A program made the translations under genes and the position numbers. This document shows positions 48,408-56,359 of a stretch of 64,000 nt of DNA, piece after piece; the stretch's first letter is position 1, and the number at the start of each line of letters is the position of its first letter. The stretch comes from Roseovarius sp. MMSF_3281. Lineage in GTDB: Bacteria > Pseudomonadota > Alphaproteobacteria > Rhodobacterales > Rhodobacteraceae. The stretch is from assembly GCF_030733685.1 (NCBI RefSeq), contig NZ_JASHIM010000001.1, positions 1 through 64,000 on the forward strand. The letters are read 5' to 3'. Below the pieces are notes generated by a model that saw only the letters and a list, made by a program, of their open reading frames with translations, made no database searches and was not told where the DNA came from.

Positions 48408-49015
48408 AACATCGAGAGTTTTTGAGGCTGATGGAAGCGGCGCGGGCGAACAATGCCGATGGCGTCAAGTCTGCCATCTTGCCGTTTTTGAATGAACTGC
48501 TGGCCTACGATCCTAAAACGGGGAGCCTCACTTGGCGGCAACGAGCGCGGCGCTGGTTCCAAAACAATCACGCTTATCGGTTATGGAATAGCCGGTACGC
48601 TGGAGAGCCGGCATTGGCTACAGTTAAGAACCATGGCTACAAGTGTGGCGCCATCCTCGGGGTGTATTTTCTCTCTCACCGCGTCATTTGGGCGATGGTG
48701 CATGGTGAGTGGCCTGACGAGTGCGATCACATCAACGGTCTTCGATCCGACAACCGGATCAAGAACCTAAGAAACACCGATAAATCAGGAAATCAGCGCA
48801 ATGCTGGCCTGCGGAGTGACAACACCAGCGGTCGGGTTGGTGTTTATCGGGCTTTGGACCGGGAGAAATGGGGCGCGAACATCTTTCATCATGGCCGTCT
48901 TCGTCACCTCGGTTTTTTTGAGGATTTCTCCGATGCGGTTGCAGCTCGCGAGTCTGCCGAGGTGATCCTCGGTTATCACGAAAACCAGCGCCGGGGAGGA
49001 CTTTTCAATGCCTGA
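48404..49015 (+). CDS. HNH-AP2 endonuclease
   Basis: 203 aa from TTG 48404 (AAAGGAG upstream; TTGA overlap). LSHRVIWAMVHGEWPDECDHINGLRSDNRIKNLR (split; about 88-124) is the HNH_3 core; GRVGVYRALDREKWGANIFHHGRLRHLGFF (split) is an AP2-like DNA-binding domain. Typical of free-standing homing-type genes in phages. Confidence 0.8.
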   Translation: MKHREFLRLMEAARANNADGVKSAILPFLNELLAYDPKTGSLTWRQRARRWFQNNHAYRLWNSRYAGEPALATVKNHGYKCGAILGVYFLSHRVIWAMVHGEWPDECDHINGLRSDNRIKNLRNTDKSGNQRNAGLRSDNTSGRVGVYRALDREKWGANIFHHGRLRHLGFFEDFSDAVAARESAEVILGYHENQRRGGLFNA

Positions 49016-50327
49016 CAAGATCACACCCAATGAGCGCGAACTGATCGACGCTGCCTTGAAGCGAGGCAAGAAGGTCCAGAAAGTGCCGCGTGGCAAGTCG
49101 GCATATCAAATGAAATGGGACGAAGAGAAAAAAGGCCTTCGCTACGTTGAGGCCGAGGTTGCTAATAGCCTTCGCGGCACGTCCGGTATGATGGGGCGTA
49201 GCCGCAAAACAAAGCGCGATCCGAAGGTTGCTATGCGCCGCCAGCGCCTGAGTGATTTGATGCGGGTGGGTAAGACAGCAAGACAATGCGCAAGCGCTTT
49301 AGGCGTCGAAATTAATGTCATCTACAACGATGTGCGTGAATTGGGCTTGAAGTTCCAGCGCAGCCAGTCGGTTAATGTTCAGCAGCGCCGCGCTGAGATC
49401 CCTGCGATGATCGAAAAGGGGCTTACTCGTGGTGAAATAGCGGATCACTTTAAGGTCAGTGTCGGGACAATTTCAAACGATGCCGACATACTTGGCCTGA
49501 CGTTTCCCAAGGCCCGCCGCCGCGTTTACTCTGGTGTCGACAAGGCTGCGGCGATCAAGAAGGATCGGGCAGCGCGTAAGTCTCAGGAAGTCAAAGATCG
49601 GCGGCGCTTCAAAACAACGCCAGTACCACTTGGGAAGGCCGGTCGTGTCAAAAAGCACCTGACTGGTGCGATGTATCCGAACCGCGTGTCTGACGTTTCG
49701 GACGGTGAGGCCGTGCTTAAAGATGGCCGCAATAATTCCAAGATCGGCGGCGATGTACTCGTTGGCTGGTTGAAGGGTGCAAGGATATTTACTCTATCGC
49801 TTGAAGAGCGCGCGACTTGTCCAACCTCATGCGTGCTCTGGGATTCCTGCTACGGAAACCAGATGGAAAAAGCGCGTCGGTGGCGCCACGGCCCGGAGCT
49901 TATCGAGCGCCTGCGAGTCGAGATCGCCGAACACTGCGCAGAGCATGAAAACGTGCTGATCCGGTTGCACGTCCTCGGTGATTTTTGGTCCGAGGAATAC
50001 CTGCAATTCTGGGCCGAAATGCTCGACAAGCACGAGAACTTGCACGTCTTTGGGTTCACGGCCTGGCCCAACACCTCCAAGATCGGCCTTGGCGTGGCTT
50101 GGCTGCGTGATCAGTCACCTCGCAGGTTCATGGTGCGGACCAGTGGCATGACCGGGCAATGGGGCAGTTTTACAATCGACTTTCCTACCGATCAGAAAAA
50201 AATCGGCGATGCCGTTGTTTGCCCAGAACAGCTCGATGCGATGTCAGGCGGTAAGCGCGAGACCCACTGCGGGAGCTGCGGCGTATGCTGGTCTTCTTCC
50301 GTTCCCATCGCCTTCATTTTGCATTGA
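49008..50327 (+). CDS. HTH-containing, cysteine-rich GP88-like protein
   Basis: 439 aa. Residues 1-205 contain two HTH-like segments (RVGKTARQCASALGVEINVIYND, RGEIADHFKVSVGTISND). The C-terminal half resembles the GP88 family of actinophages: LSLEERATCPTSCVLWDSCYG (C271, C275, C281), LIRLHVLGDFWSEEYLQFW, VFGFTAWPNTSKIG and a final CPEQLDAMSG...HCGSCGVCW. The seven-plus conserved Cys suggest a metal or Fe-S centre. The combination with HTH modules is unusual. Function unknown. Confidence 0.6.
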   Translation: MPDKITPNERELIDAALKRGKKVQKVPRGKSAYQMKWDEEKKGLRYVEAEVANSLRGTSGMMGRSRKTKRDPKVAMRRQRLSDLMRVGKTARQCASALGVEINVIYNDVRELGLKFQRSQSVNVQQRRAEIPAMIEKGLTRGEIADHFKVSVGTISNDADILGLTFPKARRRVYSGVDKAAAIKKDRAARKSQEVKDRRRFKTTPVPLGKAGRVKKHLTGAMYPNRVSDVSDGEAVLKDGRNNSKIGGDVLVGWLKGARIFTLSLEERATCPTSCVLWDSCYGNQMEKARRWRHGPELIERLRVEIAEHCAEHENVLIRLHVLGDFWSEEYLQFWAEMLDKHENLHVFGFTAWPNTSKIGLGVAWLRDQSPRRFMVRTSGMTGQWGSFTIDFPTDQKKIGDAVVCPEQLDAMSGGKRETHCGSCGVCWSSSVPIAFILH

Positions 50328-50527
50328 TGTCGGCTATGGGGCGGCAAGAAAAATGCGCGACGGTGTCTGAGGCGCTGGACAACATTGGGTCGCTGGCCGA
50401 GCTGGAAGGTTTCACTGATCACATCAGAAACCCCATCGCCGGGATGGACGTCAAGCAACCGACAAAATCTGAGTGGCAACGTATCGCGCAGATGAAACTA
50501 CGCTTTCAGCAGGAGGGCAAAAGGTGA
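50327..50527 (+). CDS. Small hypothetical protein
   Basis: 66 aa from ATG 50327 (TGATG overlap). Helical, SAMGRQEKCATVSEALDN, then SEWQRIAQMKLRFQQEGKR. Overlap with both neighbours supports translation. No family recognised. Confidence 0.5.
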   Translation: MSAMGRQEKCATVSEALDNIGSLAELEGFTDHIRNPIAGMDVKQPTKSEWQRIAQMKLRFQQEGKR

Positions 50528-50733
50528 AGGGGCAGCCATCTATCAGCAGCATTTATCGCTTGGGCACGCCTGATGAGCAGGAAGACCCATTGCGTCAATG
50601 GGGGAGGATTGAAGCCATGCGGCGCCGTGCATGGCGCATGTGCGGGGTTATCGCGGTGACACTGAGCGAACTCCCGCCCGACCTAGAAACCCAACTGCGC
50701 CAATGGGCAGAGGACCGGTATGGAAAGAGATAA
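50524..50733 (+). CDS. Small hypothetical protein
   Basis: 69 aa from GTG 50524 (GTGA overlap). Basic and helical (RQWGRIEAMRRRAWRMCGVIA). Overlaps the next gene by 14 bases. No family recognised. Confidence 0.5.
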   Translation: MKGQPSISSIYRLGTPDEQEDPLRQWGRIEAMRRRAWRMCGVIAVTLSELPPDLETQLRQWAEDRYGKR

Positions 50734-51403
50734 ACGTAGCATGTCGATCCGCAGCGCAATTGAGTGGGCGTTTGGAACGGAAAAGGCGCAACTTGAGTTC
50801 GACGAGTCCGATGTTCAGTATCGCGTCGGCGTCGGGACCGAATACGTTTTGATGCAGCGCGCTCTTTTGGGCGGTGTGCAGATCGACGTCAGCAAGGGTC
50901 GGTCATATCCTCACGATGATGCGGAAATCATTGCTGCGGCTGTTTCGAGACTACCTCGATCACATGGCGCGGCACAGGCAGCGATTCTGGTCGCAGAGCA
51001 TGGTCGGGTTTGGCGCGCGCCAGACTGGATGCCAGGCGCAGAGCCTAAGCTCGTGCCCAGAGAATGGCGGGCGCGCAACCATTTGGGCCGATGGGCGAAA
51101 ACCGAGGTCGTGCGGCGCGGTTCGTACTTGGTGTCGACACCGCACCCTAAGAACCCCAAGCGACGCATTGAACGGTGGGTTAAATTCGTCGAAGAGTGGT
51201 GCCCGATCACATGGGAGCTTCACCCGCAGGAGATCGAGTCGGCCCGCATGACCTACCTACGCTGGTGGCGTGCTCTTCACTATTTGCGCGGAACGCTTGC
51301 AGGCAAGCTTGATACGATTGAGATCAATCAAACGATGCCTGAAATGAAGCCGTGGGAAGATCAATCGGCGGATTCCGAGAGGTCAGCCACCACATCGCCT
51401 TAG
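50720..51403 (+). CDS. Last rightward gene of early operon, unknown
   Basis: 227 aa. SIRSAIEWAFGTEKAQLEFDESD and QRALLGGVQIDVSKGRS, then RRIERWVKFVEEWCPITWEL are recurring blocks in Rhodobacterales phage proteins as I remember them, but no domain is identified. Its place at the end of the replication operon would fit a late regulator. The end overlaps the leftward gene 51324-51749 by 80 bases. A second start at 50741 is possible. Confidence 0.55.
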   Translation: MERDKRSMSIRSAIEWAFGTEKAQLEFDESDVQYRVGVGTEYVLMQRALLGGVQIDVSKGRSYPHDDAEIIAAAVSRLPRSHGAAQAAILVAEHGRVWRAPDWMPGAEPKLVPREWRARNHLGRWAKTEVVRRGSYLVSTPHPKNPKRRIERWVKFVEEWCPITWELHPQEIESARMTYLRWWRALHYLRGTLAGKLDTIEINQTMPEMKPWEDQSADSERSATTSP

Positions 51404-51749
51404 CGACGAAGCGCGGGGGGCCGCCGAAGCTGCCTTCCCACTTGATAACGGTTTCGGTTTCGACGTCCAGAATTTCTGCCAACTCGTCTTCTGTAAGCTC
51501 TAGTCTCTCACGCATGGCTTTGAACCGTTCGCCGGTGATATGAAAGTCGGCAGGACGATAGCCTTCAATCAGCCAATCGAGCATTCGCGCGGCGGTCGGA
51601 TGAACCGGGCGCCGCCCGCGCACCCAACTTCGAACGGTATCGTCAGGCGTCGAGATCAAAGCCGCAAACTGGCCAGTTGTCATCTGGATTGTTTTCAGGC
51701 CCTCAAGGAACCCTTCGGCGGTGCTGGTGTCGATTTCGTCGTTTTGCAT
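51324..51749 (-). CDS. Two-HTH regulator-like protein
   Basis: 141 aa. First HTH MTTGQFAALISTPDDTVRSWVRGRRPVHPTAARML (split; about 24-60), second HTH LELTEDELAEILDVETETVIKWE (about 84-107). Tandem XRE-like domains suggest a small transcription factor. Last gene of the right leftward block, convergent with the early operon. Confidence 0.65.
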   Translation of the reverse strand: MQNDEIDTSTAEGFLEGLKTIQMTTGQFAALISTPDDTVRSWVRGRRPVHPTAARMLDWLIEGYRPADFHITGERFKAMRERLELTEDELAEILDVETETVIKWEGSFGGPPRFVAKAMWWLTSRNPPIDLPTASFQASFD

Positions 51750-51862
51750 GTTTTGTTATCCCGGTTTTCCTGTCGTTGCGCGCGTGTGGCGGTCGGAAAG
51801 TGAGGTTTTACGTTTTTTGGGTTGTAGGGGTGGCTAGGCGTGTTTTTTGAACTGTATGGGGC

Positions 51863-52090
51863 TTATATCGCCTCGTTTTGCAATCGCCACCTTCTCTCAC
51901 GTTCTGGCCAGTAATGTTCGCGGGCCCAATCGCTGCATTTGCGGGCGACGCTTTCAGCGCTATTTGCCAGTCGCCCCGTTCCCCCACAAGTGTTGCATGG
52001 CACCGGTGATGCGTCCCATGGATCGCGGCTTTCCCGACGCAATTCGCAAGCCGGGCAGTGTGAGCCGTTTTCGTGCAACGTGTGATCCAT
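51863..52090 (-). CDS. Small zinc-finger protein
   Basis: 75 aa. CPACELRRESRDP and PVPCNTCGGTGRL (residues about 13-45) provide four cysteines of DnaJ-like ribbon type. Start ATG 52090 has GGAG ten bases upstream. No further function seen. Confidence 0.6.
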   Translation of the reverse strand: MDHTLHENGSHCPACELRRESRDPWDASPVPCNTCGGTGRLANSAESVARKCSDWAREHYWPERERRWRLQNEAI

Positions 52091-52091
52091 G

Positions 52092-52493
52092 TCAAAATAG
52101 CTCCAATTGCGTTTCGGTTTGCAGGCTGTCGATGTGCATCACGACGGCAAAACCGTAGTGCAGGTGGTTGTGTTTCAGGCTGCACGCCGAATTTGGCTCG
52201 TTGTAGGTCGTTTCGAGCCACGACCACGGCCCGGCGACTGTACGCCAGCGGCGCAGATCGCGGACAACAGCGCGATAGCGGTGGAGGTCACGATTGATGC
52301 CCTCGATGGTCGCCTTTCGTATCCGGTTCAACTCGGCGGATCGGCGTGGTTCGGTCATGGCGATAGCCTTCTCGACGCTGGTGGTAACGATGGGGTGTTT
52401 CACCTCGTCGCGGATCTGCTTTGGCGTCAATGGCATGCCGCCGAGTTGATAGTACCACGGGTGCCCACTTGAATATCCGCAATGCGTGGCCAT
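52092..52493 (-). CDS. Accessory protein ending in beta-clamp-like motif
   Basis: 133 aa from ATG 52493. The body is helical (TTSVEKAIAMTEPRRSAELNRIR, RYRAVVRDLRRWRTVAGPWSW) and the C-terminus ends TETQLELF, close to the QL(S/D)LF peptide that binds the host DNA polymerase III beta-clamp. The next gene ends in QLSLF. A role at the replication fork is proposed but rests on the motif. Confidence 0.6.
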   Translation of the reverse strand: MATHCGYSSGHPWYYQLGGMPLTPKQIRDEVKHPIVTTSVEKAIAMTEPRRSAELNRIRKATIEGINRDLHRYRAVVRDLRRWRTVAGPWSWLETTYNEPNSACSLKHNHLHYGFAVVMHIDSLQTETQLELF

Positions 52494-52933
52494 CAGAATA
52501 GGCTCAGTTGCGTAGCCCCGGTGCGCTCGTCGTCGCGTTCGCATCCGGGGATGATGGATTGCTCACCGGCGTCGGTCAGTTCCGAGCGGTAGGCTTTTCG
52601 ATGGGCCTCACGGCGCATCCATTCGGCAAACTCTTCGCGCCGGCGCTTTCGCTCGGCTGCCGCGGCCTTTCCGAGATCCGAGACATGCGCCAGATCGGCC
52701 GCCGTTTTGTGCCACGGCACGTCCTCGTATTGCTCGTAATTGCGAAACATATGGTGGATCATCACGCGCAGCGCCTCGTTTCCCTCGGCCTCTCGCATGA
52801 TTGCCGCGACAACATAAGCGCCATCATACATTTCAAAGCAGTTATCGAAGGCGCGGCTGTCCTCGGCGCGCAGAATGCCTTGGATCGCGTAGCGGACGCG
52901 GGCAGGAAAGCTGGCGGTCGTATTGCGGGTCAT
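52493..52933 (-). CDS. Accessory protein ending in QLSLF
   Basis: 146 aa. Helical, with RIMIHHMFRNYEQYEDVPWHKTAADL-like VMIHHMFRNYEQYEDVPW and a long basic helix KAAAAERKRRREEFAEWMRREAHR. The final residues GATQLSLF match the canonical beta-clamp-binding pentapeptide exactly. Adjacent to a second protein with QLELF, overlapping by TGATG. Confidence 0.65.
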   Translation of the reverse strand: MTRNTTASFPARVRYAIQGILRAEDSRAFDNCFEMYDGAYVVAAIMREAEGNEALRVMIHHMFRNYEQYEDVPWHKTAADLAHVSDLGKAAAAERKRRREEFAEWMRREAHRKAYRSELTDAGEQSIIPGCERDDERTGATQLSLF

Positions 52934-53166
52934 TGGCCATCCTTCCAGTCGTAAATCTGCAAGGCGTCGCGTTTGATGCTAAGAACAAAAGGGGCTCCAT
53001 CAACTTCACGAACTATCGCCAGGTAACTCGGAATGCCCGGCTTATACGCTTTTGCTAGAGTTTCCCCAATATACTCACCGCCAAATTGCTCGTGGCGCGT
53101 CACTACGACTTTATCGAAAACGGGAAGAATCGCGTTTGCCGCCATGATGATGTCTAAATCAGTCAT
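52930..53166 (-). CDS. Small hypothetical protein
   Basis: 78 aa. TDLDIIMAANAILPVFDKVVVTRHEQFGG and PSYLAIVREVDGAPFVLSIKRDALQIYD suggest a small mixed alpha/beta fold. ATGA overlaps at both ends. No family recognised. Confidence 0.5.
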   Translation of the reverse strand: MTDLDIIMAANAILPVFDKVVVTRHEQFGGEYIGETLAKAYKPGIPSYLAIVREVDGAPFVLSIKRDALQIYDWKDGQ

Positions 53167-53393
53167 TGTTGTGTCCCTTCACTATCGCGCGGCAGCGGGT
53201 ATCGTCTGCGAGTCTCGAATTTCGCCTTTTGCTCGGCGCGCTCCAACACGAGACCATCAAGAATCGCTTCGGCGTAAACCATTCTTGCGAATGTCTCCGG
53301 GTCAACATGCGCGGTTGCCACGTAGAAGGCTTCTGGGGTGGCGATGCGCAGCAACGCAGCTCGCAGGTGCTTAACCTTTTCGGCATCGGTCAT
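53163..53393 (-). CDS. Small helical protein
   Basis: 76 aa from ATG 53393. TDAEKVKHLRAALLRIATPEAFYVATAHVDPETFARM and a polar tail. Overlaps neighbours by 4 bases. No family recognised. Confidence 0.5.
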   Translation of the reverse strand: MTDAEKVKHLRAALLRIATPEAFYVATAHVDPETFARMVYAEAILDGLVLERAEQKAKFETRRRYPLPRDSEGTQQ

Positions 53394-53599
53394 TGTTGCG
53401 TCCTTTCCAATTCCATGTGCCGCCGGATCGCGTCGGCCTGTGGCGGCAAATCGTTCTGGCCTTGCCGGATGCCGCGTTCGATGGAAGCGAGGCACCACGT
53501 CCGCGCCCCGTCCGTTCCTTCGATGTCGCGGCTGATCGGATGCGTCTTGCCGCAGCCATCGCAAAACCATGTGTTCGGGGTGGCGTAGGGGCCGGGCAT
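53390..53599 (-). CDS. Small CxxC protein
   Basis: 69 aa from ATG 53599. FCDGCGKTHPISRD gives one Cys-Cys pair plus His, with WCLASIERGIRQ after it; probably a small zinc-binding domain. No family recognised. Confidence 0.5.
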   Translation of the reverse strand: MPGPYATPNTWFCDGCGKTHPISRDIEGTDGARTWCLASIERGIRQGQNDLPPQADAIRRHMELERTQQ

Positions 53600-53600
53600 G

Positions 53601-53867
53601 TCAGAATAATGCTTCTGTGATCTCGGTCGGTATTTTGTCGCCCCACGCACGAAACGCCGCTTTTTGCGCCTCTTCCAGTGTCGGCGGGGGGCCACCCCAA
53701 TACCCTGTCTGCTGGATATAATGCCCCACCTTCATTGCTGCGGTGGCCTTGTTCTCGCAATCCCGTGCGCCCCGGCCATCGGCAGCGCCATGTGCGGCAG
53801 TTTTCATAAGGCCCTCGAAATCGAAGGCCACCTTTGCGGCTTTGTCCATATCGTCAGTCATCGTCAT
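53601..53867 (-). CDS. Small hypothetical protein
   Basis: 88 aa from ATG 53867. DMDKAAKVAFDFEGLMKTAAHGAADGRGARDCENKA, then YIQQTGYWGGPPPTLEEAQKAAFRAWGD. GAAGGA precedes the start. No family recognised. Confidence 0.5.
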   Translation of the reverse strand: MTMTDDMDKAAKVAFDFEGLMKTAAHGAADGRGARDCENKATAAMKVGHYIQQTGYWGGPPPTLEEAQKAAFRAWGDKIPTEITEALF

Positions 53868-54043
53868 TTTTCCTTCGTTGGCGGGAATAGCCCACGCATG
53901 ATCCGCGCGAACAGGTTGCCGGTGAGGCGTCGGCCGACCCGCTTGGGGATGGCCTTGCCCGGTTCCTTGTGGGTCGCCGCCTGCACGTCGCCAAGTAGCT
54001 TGGCGGTGCGGTATAGCAGGCGGCGGGTGCGGTTGATCGACAT
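53864..54043 (-). CDS. Small basic protein
   Basis: 59 aa from ATG 54043; a start at 54088 inside the previous gene is possible. NRTRRLLYRTAKLLGDVQAATHKEPGKAIPKRVGRR is strongly basic. Overlaps the next gene by 4 bases. Confidence 0.45.
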   Translation of the reverse strand: MSINRTRRLLYRTAKLLGDVQAATHKEPGKAIPKRVGRRLTGNLFARIMRGLFPPTKEK

Positions 54044-54050
54044 GGCGAGA

Positions 54051-54443
54051 TCAGAAGCTGAAATCGTGGTAGTGATCGCGCTTTCCAACGATCAGCCCGC
54101 CACGGCCGACCTTGTTCCAGCGCTTGGTCTGGTCGTTCCAGTGCACGGGGTCGTATCCGCCCTGGCCGTCGCGCCGGAATGTCTCGATGCAGCCACCGGG
54201 GTTGCGTTCGTAGCGGTAGCTTTGGCAGTCGGTCATCCCGAGATCGTCAGTGCGGATCGCCGTGTCGTGCTGGACTTTCACGATCTTGCCATCGACCTCG
54301 ATCACGGTCGCAGCCTTCCGGTCGGTCCAGCTCAGCAAGGTTGCGCCCATGCCGACCTCGGGTTCCGGTGCCCCCTTCGTCATGCGGCTGTAGATGTGAT
54401 TGATACCGCTTCCTGTATCGGTGCCGGGTTTCATCGTGCTCAT
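54051..54443 (-). CDS. Small beta-rich phage protein
   Basis: 130 aa from ATG 54443 (AAGGGAAG upstream). TGSGINHIYSRMTKGAPEPEVGMGATLLSWTDRKAATVIEVDGKIVKV (split) looks like a short beta barrel; ends HYHDFSF. Family not named. Confidence 0.55.
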   Translation of the reverse strand: MSTMKPGTDTGSGINHIYSRMTKGAPEPEVGMGATLLSWTDRKAATVIEVDGKIVKVQHDTAIRTDDLGMTDCQSYRYERNPGGCIETFRRDGQGGYDPVHWNDQTKRWNKVGRGGLIVGKRDHYHDFSF

Positions 54444-54454
54444 GGTGCTTCCCT

Positions 54455-54736
54455 TCAATCAAATTTGGCCAGAAGGTCGTAACCCTCTTGGCGCTCGGTT
54501 TCAGTGAGTTGATCATGGTGCTGGGCAAGCCATTCATCCAATGACATCGGACGAAGATCGGGGCGCCGGTCCATGAATGCCTTTGCCTGAAAGTCGAGAT
54601 ACGTCCCCGTGGCCATGTCACGGCCCCAAGACCATTGCTCGATGGCGCGGAGCTGGTCCCACGTTTTGCGCGGGGTTCCATCGGGATAGTTCGGCTGCCG
54701 CGCGACGTCGGCTTCGTATGCTTTGCGTCCATTCAT
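54455..54736 (-). CDS. Small hypothetical protein
   Basis: 93 aa from ATG 54736 (GGAGAG eight bases upstream). NGRKAYEADVARQPNYPDGTPRKTWDQL, then MSLDEWLAQHHDQLTETERQEGYDLL. Helical, acidic C-terminus. No family recognised. Confidence 0.5.
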   Translation of the reverse strand: MNGRKAYEADVARQPNYPDGTPRKTWDQLRAIEQWSWGRDMATGTYLDFQAKAFMDRRPDLRPMSLDEWLAQHHDQLTETERQEGYDLLAKFD

Positions 54737-54783
54737 CGTTTTGCTCTCCAAGGCTGGCCGGGGCCGAAGCCCCGGCGCAGGTG

Positions 54784-55206
54784 TTACGCGGCGCGTTCGG
54801 CCATCATTTGCTTGATCCGGGCGATGAAAGTCCGCATCCGTCCCGCCATCCATTTGCGGTAGCCATGAAGCGGCGCATTGAATGCGAGGAAGTAGCTTTC
54901 ACCGATAGGACGATGCCAGACTTCGACCTTCGGCTCTTCGCGATGATGCAGGGTGATTTCGTAATGCCATTCGGTATCGCCATGATCCGAGGCGCGAGTG
55001 GTGAACTCGTAGCGCCCGGAGCCGAAGGGCTGGCCCTCTTTTGCGGTGATCAGCGTGCCGACCAGTTCTTCGGCCGAGAGGCTTTCGAGGTTGTTCATCG
55101 CCCATGCCAGATGCCGCCCGGTGCATTCCGGGTAGCCATCCCAATGCCGGTACAGGTGAACGGTTAAGCGGTTGGTTTTGACGGTAATTGTGGAGCGGGT
55201 TGCCAT
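54784..55206 (-). CDS. Widespread phage accessory protein (MATRSTI-type)
   Basis: 140 aa. Starts ATRSTITVKTNRLTVHLYRHWDGYPECTG, a conserved beginning of a family I have seen in many unrelated phages, where HWDGYPE is the signature. No known role. Expressed from the promoter at 55225-55307. Confidence 0.65.
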   Translation of the reverse strand: MATRSTITVKTNRLTVHLYRHWDGYPECTGRHLAWAMNNLESLSAEELVGTLITAKEGQPFGSGRYEFTTRASDHGDTEWHYEITLHHREEPKVEVWHRPIGESYFLAFNAPLHGYRKWMAGRMRTFIARIKQMMAERAA

Positions 55207-55224
55207 TGTCTGTGTCCTTTCTGA

Positions 55225-55307
55225 TGGGCTTCATTGCCCGATAACCTATGCTTATCAAATATACGGATGGTTGTAAAGGGGTGTGACTGGAAAAATACAA
55301 TCACACC
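55225..55307 (-). promoter_or_regulatory. Promoter and leader motif shared with 62797-62821
   Basis: TGGGCTTCATTGCCCGATAACCTAT (in pieces: 55225-55249) differs at two bases from 62797-62821; both form GGGC-loop-GCCC hairpins in the leader. Upstream, a possible leftward -35 TTTACA and -10 TAAGCA are spaced 17 bases, and GGTGTGA (55280-55286) with TCACACC (55301-55307) is a 7-bp inverted repeat that may be an operator. No TCGC-N5-GCGA site here, unlike at 62827. Confidence 0.5.
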
Positions 55308-55315
55308 AATGACTT

Positions 55316-55331
55316 ACAGGAAATTTCCTGT
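55316..55331. repeat. 16-bp perfect palindrome
   Basis: ACAGGAAATTTCCTGT is its own reverse complement. It lies eight bases past the stop of the leftward gene 55340-55720 and between it and the next promoter. No T-run, so not a terminator; could be a dimeric protein-binding site. Confidence 0.6.
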
Positions 55332-55339
55332 GGTGCGGA

Positions 55340-55720
55340 TCATGCGCCTGTCAGCCTTCCGACCAATCCGCCGCTTTCACACCATTCCTGCACGGCCTTG
55401 CTCGATCCCCAACAGGACGCCGGGCATCCGTTTTCGAGGAAATGCCGATAGGCGGGCAGGGCTGGCAAGTTTGTATCGTCAGCCTTGTACCGCGCGATCT
55501 CGAACTCGTCTGCGAATACAGCACAGAGAAACGATCCGGGGCGGATGCCGAGGATCACATGGCGCGCGATGCCTGGCTGCATGTATTTCGGCAACTTGGT
55601 CAATTCGTCAGCTTCCATGCCGCGATAGGCGCGATACGTGGCCACCGGATCTTGATCAATCGCTTTGGCGACATCGGCCCGGTGAATAACAGCGTCTTTG
55701 ACGGGGTTCGGTGCATTCAT
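55340..55720 (-). CDS. Small phage protein
   Basis: 126 aa. NAPNPVKDAVIHRADVAKAIDQDPVATYRAYRGMEADEL, then CWGSSKAVQEWCESGG near the end. No motif recognised. GAAAGGTAAG precedes the ATG. Confidence 0.55.
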   Translation of the reverse strand: MNAPNPVKDAVIHRADVAKAIDQDPVATYRAYRGMEADELTKLPKYMQPGIARHVILGIRPGSFLCAVFADEFEIARYKADDTNLPALPAYRHFLENGCPASCWGSSKAVQEWCESGGLVGRLTGA

Positions 55721-55745
55721 TTTTCTTACCTTTCAGGTTTGGGGG

Positions 55746-55844
55746 TTACTCAGCTTCGGGCAAAGAGGCCCAGAGCGCTTCAAGGGCTGGCGGCTGATAG
55801 ACAACGCCGACCAGGCCTGCCCGTATTCCATTGGCGTTGTTCAC
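55746..55844 (-). CDS. Possible very small protein
   Basis: 32 aa from GTG 55844 (NNANGIRAGLVGVVYQPPALEA). The frame fills the 130-base gap between two genes and has normal codon use, but no good ribosome site. Could be a real micro-protein or a remnant. Confidence 0.3.
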   Translation of the reverse strand: MNNANGIRAGLVGVVYQPPALEALWASLPEAE

Positions 55845-55848
55845 TAGA

Positions 55849-56160
55849 TCACTGTTGTCGGCCGCCAGCGGTCATCGTGTCGTTTGTTCGCTTGTGGAAT
55901 CGCTCAAGCTCGTTGACCCATTGCTCCATGAAGGCCAGGTCGCCATCGGTTTCCGATAAGCCATCGTCGAGTCCGGCATGCATCAGCGCGAAAAGCTCTG
56001 CGGCACCGGCGAAGAAACAGATCCGCATTGCCTGCACTTGATCATCCGGGGCGCCCGGGTAGACCGTCCGCTGAAACACCTTAAAGCTCTCGTCAATCAG
56101 TTTGCCGCGCCGGGCAAGTTTGCGGACTTCGGATCGGGTCATGTGGTCAATTGATGGCAT
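55849..56160 (-). CDS. Small helical protein
   Basis: 103 aa. SIDHMTRSEVRKLARRGKLIDES, then MRICFFAGAAELFALMHAGLDDGLSETDGDLAFM (split) and FHKRTNDTM. This C-terminal part resembles small phage proteins that have a FMEQW helix, no assigned function. Overlaps the next gene by 14 bases. Confidence 0.55.
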   Translation of the reverse strand: MPSIDHMTRSEVRKLARRGKLIDESFKVFQRTVYPGAPDDQVQAMRICFFAGAAELFALMHAGLDDGLSETDGDLAFMEQWVNELERFHKRTNDTMTAGGRQQ

Positions 56161-56359
56161 TTGCTCTTTCCTCGAATGTTGCGTTTGGCATTTCGCGCCG
56201 GAACGCGCGAAAATCGTCTTCGGGCATGACCAACGACCCGCAGCTTGCGAAAGTCTGTCTGGGGTGGTTGGCCACGAAAACGGCGGCGTGAATATGCGCG
56301 CCGCGCTTTTCCCACCGGATCTTGAAACAACGGTAGGGGGCTTTTGGCGGGCGAGGCAT
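56147..56359 (-). CDS. Small hypothetical protein
   Basis: 70 aa from ATG 56359 (TGATG overlap with the exonuclease). RCFKIRWEKRGAHIHAAVFVANHPRQTFAS and LVMPEDDFRAFRREMP suggest a compact beta protein. No family recognised. Confidence 0.55.
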   Translation of the reverse strand: MPRPPKAPYRCFKIRWEKRGAHIHAAVFVANHPRQTFASCGSLVMPEDDFRAFRREMPNATFEERANAIN

